From an uncultured Helicobacteraceae bacterium (GTDB lineage Bacteria > Campylobacterota > Campylobacteria > Campylobacterales > Sulfurimonadaceae), in the NCBI GenBank assembly GCA_903903705.1, contig CAIUZU010000123.1, positions 1 to 5,657 on the forward strand: DNA of 5,657 bases, given 5' to 3'. Each line of letters opens with the position of its first letter. Positions within the stretch are counted from its first letter, which is position 1. The position numbers were made by a program, and so were the translations under genes. The notes beneath the pieces were generated by a model that saw only the letters and a list, made by a program, of their open reading frames with translations, had not been told where the DNA came from and made no database searches. This document shows positions 5,160 through 5,657 of this stretch, in pieces.

Positions 5160-5657
5160 TATTTTGCAAAGCTAGCTAGTAGAGCTTCTATATCTTCGTT
5201 TGAAGCCAGTTCATTATGGGTGTCTCCGGCAATATGTGTTGCAGAAGAGACTCTTTTCTCATCATCAATTCTACCCTCAAAAAGGCTGTTCATGTAGTTA
5301 GAAAGAGCACGCATAACATTGATAACACGTTCAATCTTTTGACGATGAATATCTTGGTACTGCATAATATCCATAACATCCATTATCGCTTCACCGCTTG
5401 ACTGAAGAACTTCTAATGCTTGGTTTGCATTATCAAGCGCAGAGTTGTTTTGTTCTAACTGTGTTGCGAAAGCTTCAACATCAGGAAATTTTTTATTTAA
5501 TTTTGTAAAAATTTCAATATTGCTATTTAGTGTCTCAAGAACACTGTTCATAGCCTCTTCGCTCTCCATCAATTGATTTGAAACACCGTCTATAATGTCA
5601 AAAATTTCACTAGCTTTTTCTTCACTCTCTTTTGTGACATCATCTAACTGATGAACC
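5159..5657 (-). CDS. cheZ: CheZ-like chemotaxis protein phosphatase, C-terminal part, cut by window edge
   Basis: The frame is open from the right edge to TAA at 5159-5161, giving 165 C-terminal residues beginning VHQLDDVTKESEEK; the true start lies outside. The protein is nearly all helix, as expected for the CheZ four-helix hairpin dimer. The active-site motif DIMQYQDIHRQKIERVINVM holds Asp (codon 5351-5353) and Gln (codon 5339-5341) four residues apart, matching E. coli CheZ Asp143 and Gln147, where the Gln positions water to hydrolyse CheY-phosphate. The C-terminus NEDIEALLASFAK, after a linker, resembles the CheZ peptide that binds CheY (QxDxDDLLxSLGF type). It is the remote CheZ seen in Helicobacter (HP0170) and Campylobacter (Cj0700), both of which also adjoin the U32 gene. 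A TTG at 5570-5572 should be read as an internal leucine, since homologous helix continues upstream of it. Confidence 0.87.
   Translation of the reverse strand, partial: VHQLDDVTKESEEKASEIFDIIDGVSNQLMESEEAMNSVLETLNSNIEIFTKLNKKFPDVEAFATQLEQNNSALDNANQALEVLQSSGEAIMDVMDIMQYQDIHRQKIERVINVMRALSNYMNSLFEGRIDDEKRVSSATHIAGDTHNELASNEDIEALLASFAK

Noticed and set aside
5570..5572. TTG as the start codon of the cheZ-like gene
   Set aside because: The frame stays open to the window edge with CheZ-like helical sequence, so this is an internal leucine and the gene is partial.
1..5657. Avoidance of GATC as a mark of the restriction enzyme
   Set aside because: More than ten GATC sites are visible in the window, and a methyl-dependent enzyme gives no reason to avoid unmethylated sites.

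Overview
The window is AT-rich, gene-dense bacterial DNA. Gene content and order point to Campylobacterota (the former Epsilonproteobacteria), most likely a Sulfurimonas-like free-living relative. The phylum call rests on three things: the run cheZ / peptidase U32 / purE / DUF3972 / glyQ (from memory, the order of Cj0700-Cj0704 in Campylobacter jejuni), a CheZ of the divergent epsilonproteobacterial type, and DUF3972, a family I know only from this group. The genus is a guess.

Layout from right to left along the minus strand. The 3' part of a cheZ-like chemotaxis phosphatase runs in from the right edge. Its stop overlaps the start of a U32-family protein (TrhP/PrtC-like, tRNA hydroxylation). 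After a 78-bp gap with a good extended -10 promoter come purE (purine biosynthesis), a DUF3972 protein (possible helix-turn-helix plus coiled coil) and a DUF89/ARMT1-like damage-control phosphatase, closely spaced as one operon. This operon meets, tail to tail with four bases between, a lone plus-strand AhpD-like carboxymuconolactone-decarboxylase-family gene. That gene diverges from glyQ (glycyl-tRNA synthetase alpha chain) across a 108-bp double promoter region.

The most interesting part is the first 400 bases, downstream of glyQ on the minus strand. The left edge cuts off the N-terminal 82 codons of a DpnI-like restriction enzyme, which cleaves only Dam-methylated GATC. Its alignment start, zinc-binding cysteines and D...ExK catalytic residues are all visible. 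Immediately upstream is a 30-codon ORF with a good ribosome binding site that reads as the first ~25 residues of a Dam-type adenine methyltransferase (motif FVKWVG-C-KRQ) and then stops. I read this as the stump of a dam gene largely deleted and replaced by its functional opposite, parallel to the neisserial dam-replacing gene. The stump may now act as a translated leader for the restriction gene.

The other genes look intact and ordinary. The AhpD-like and DUF89 genes sit between the DUF3972 gene and glyQ and appear to be additions to the Campylobacter-type order.
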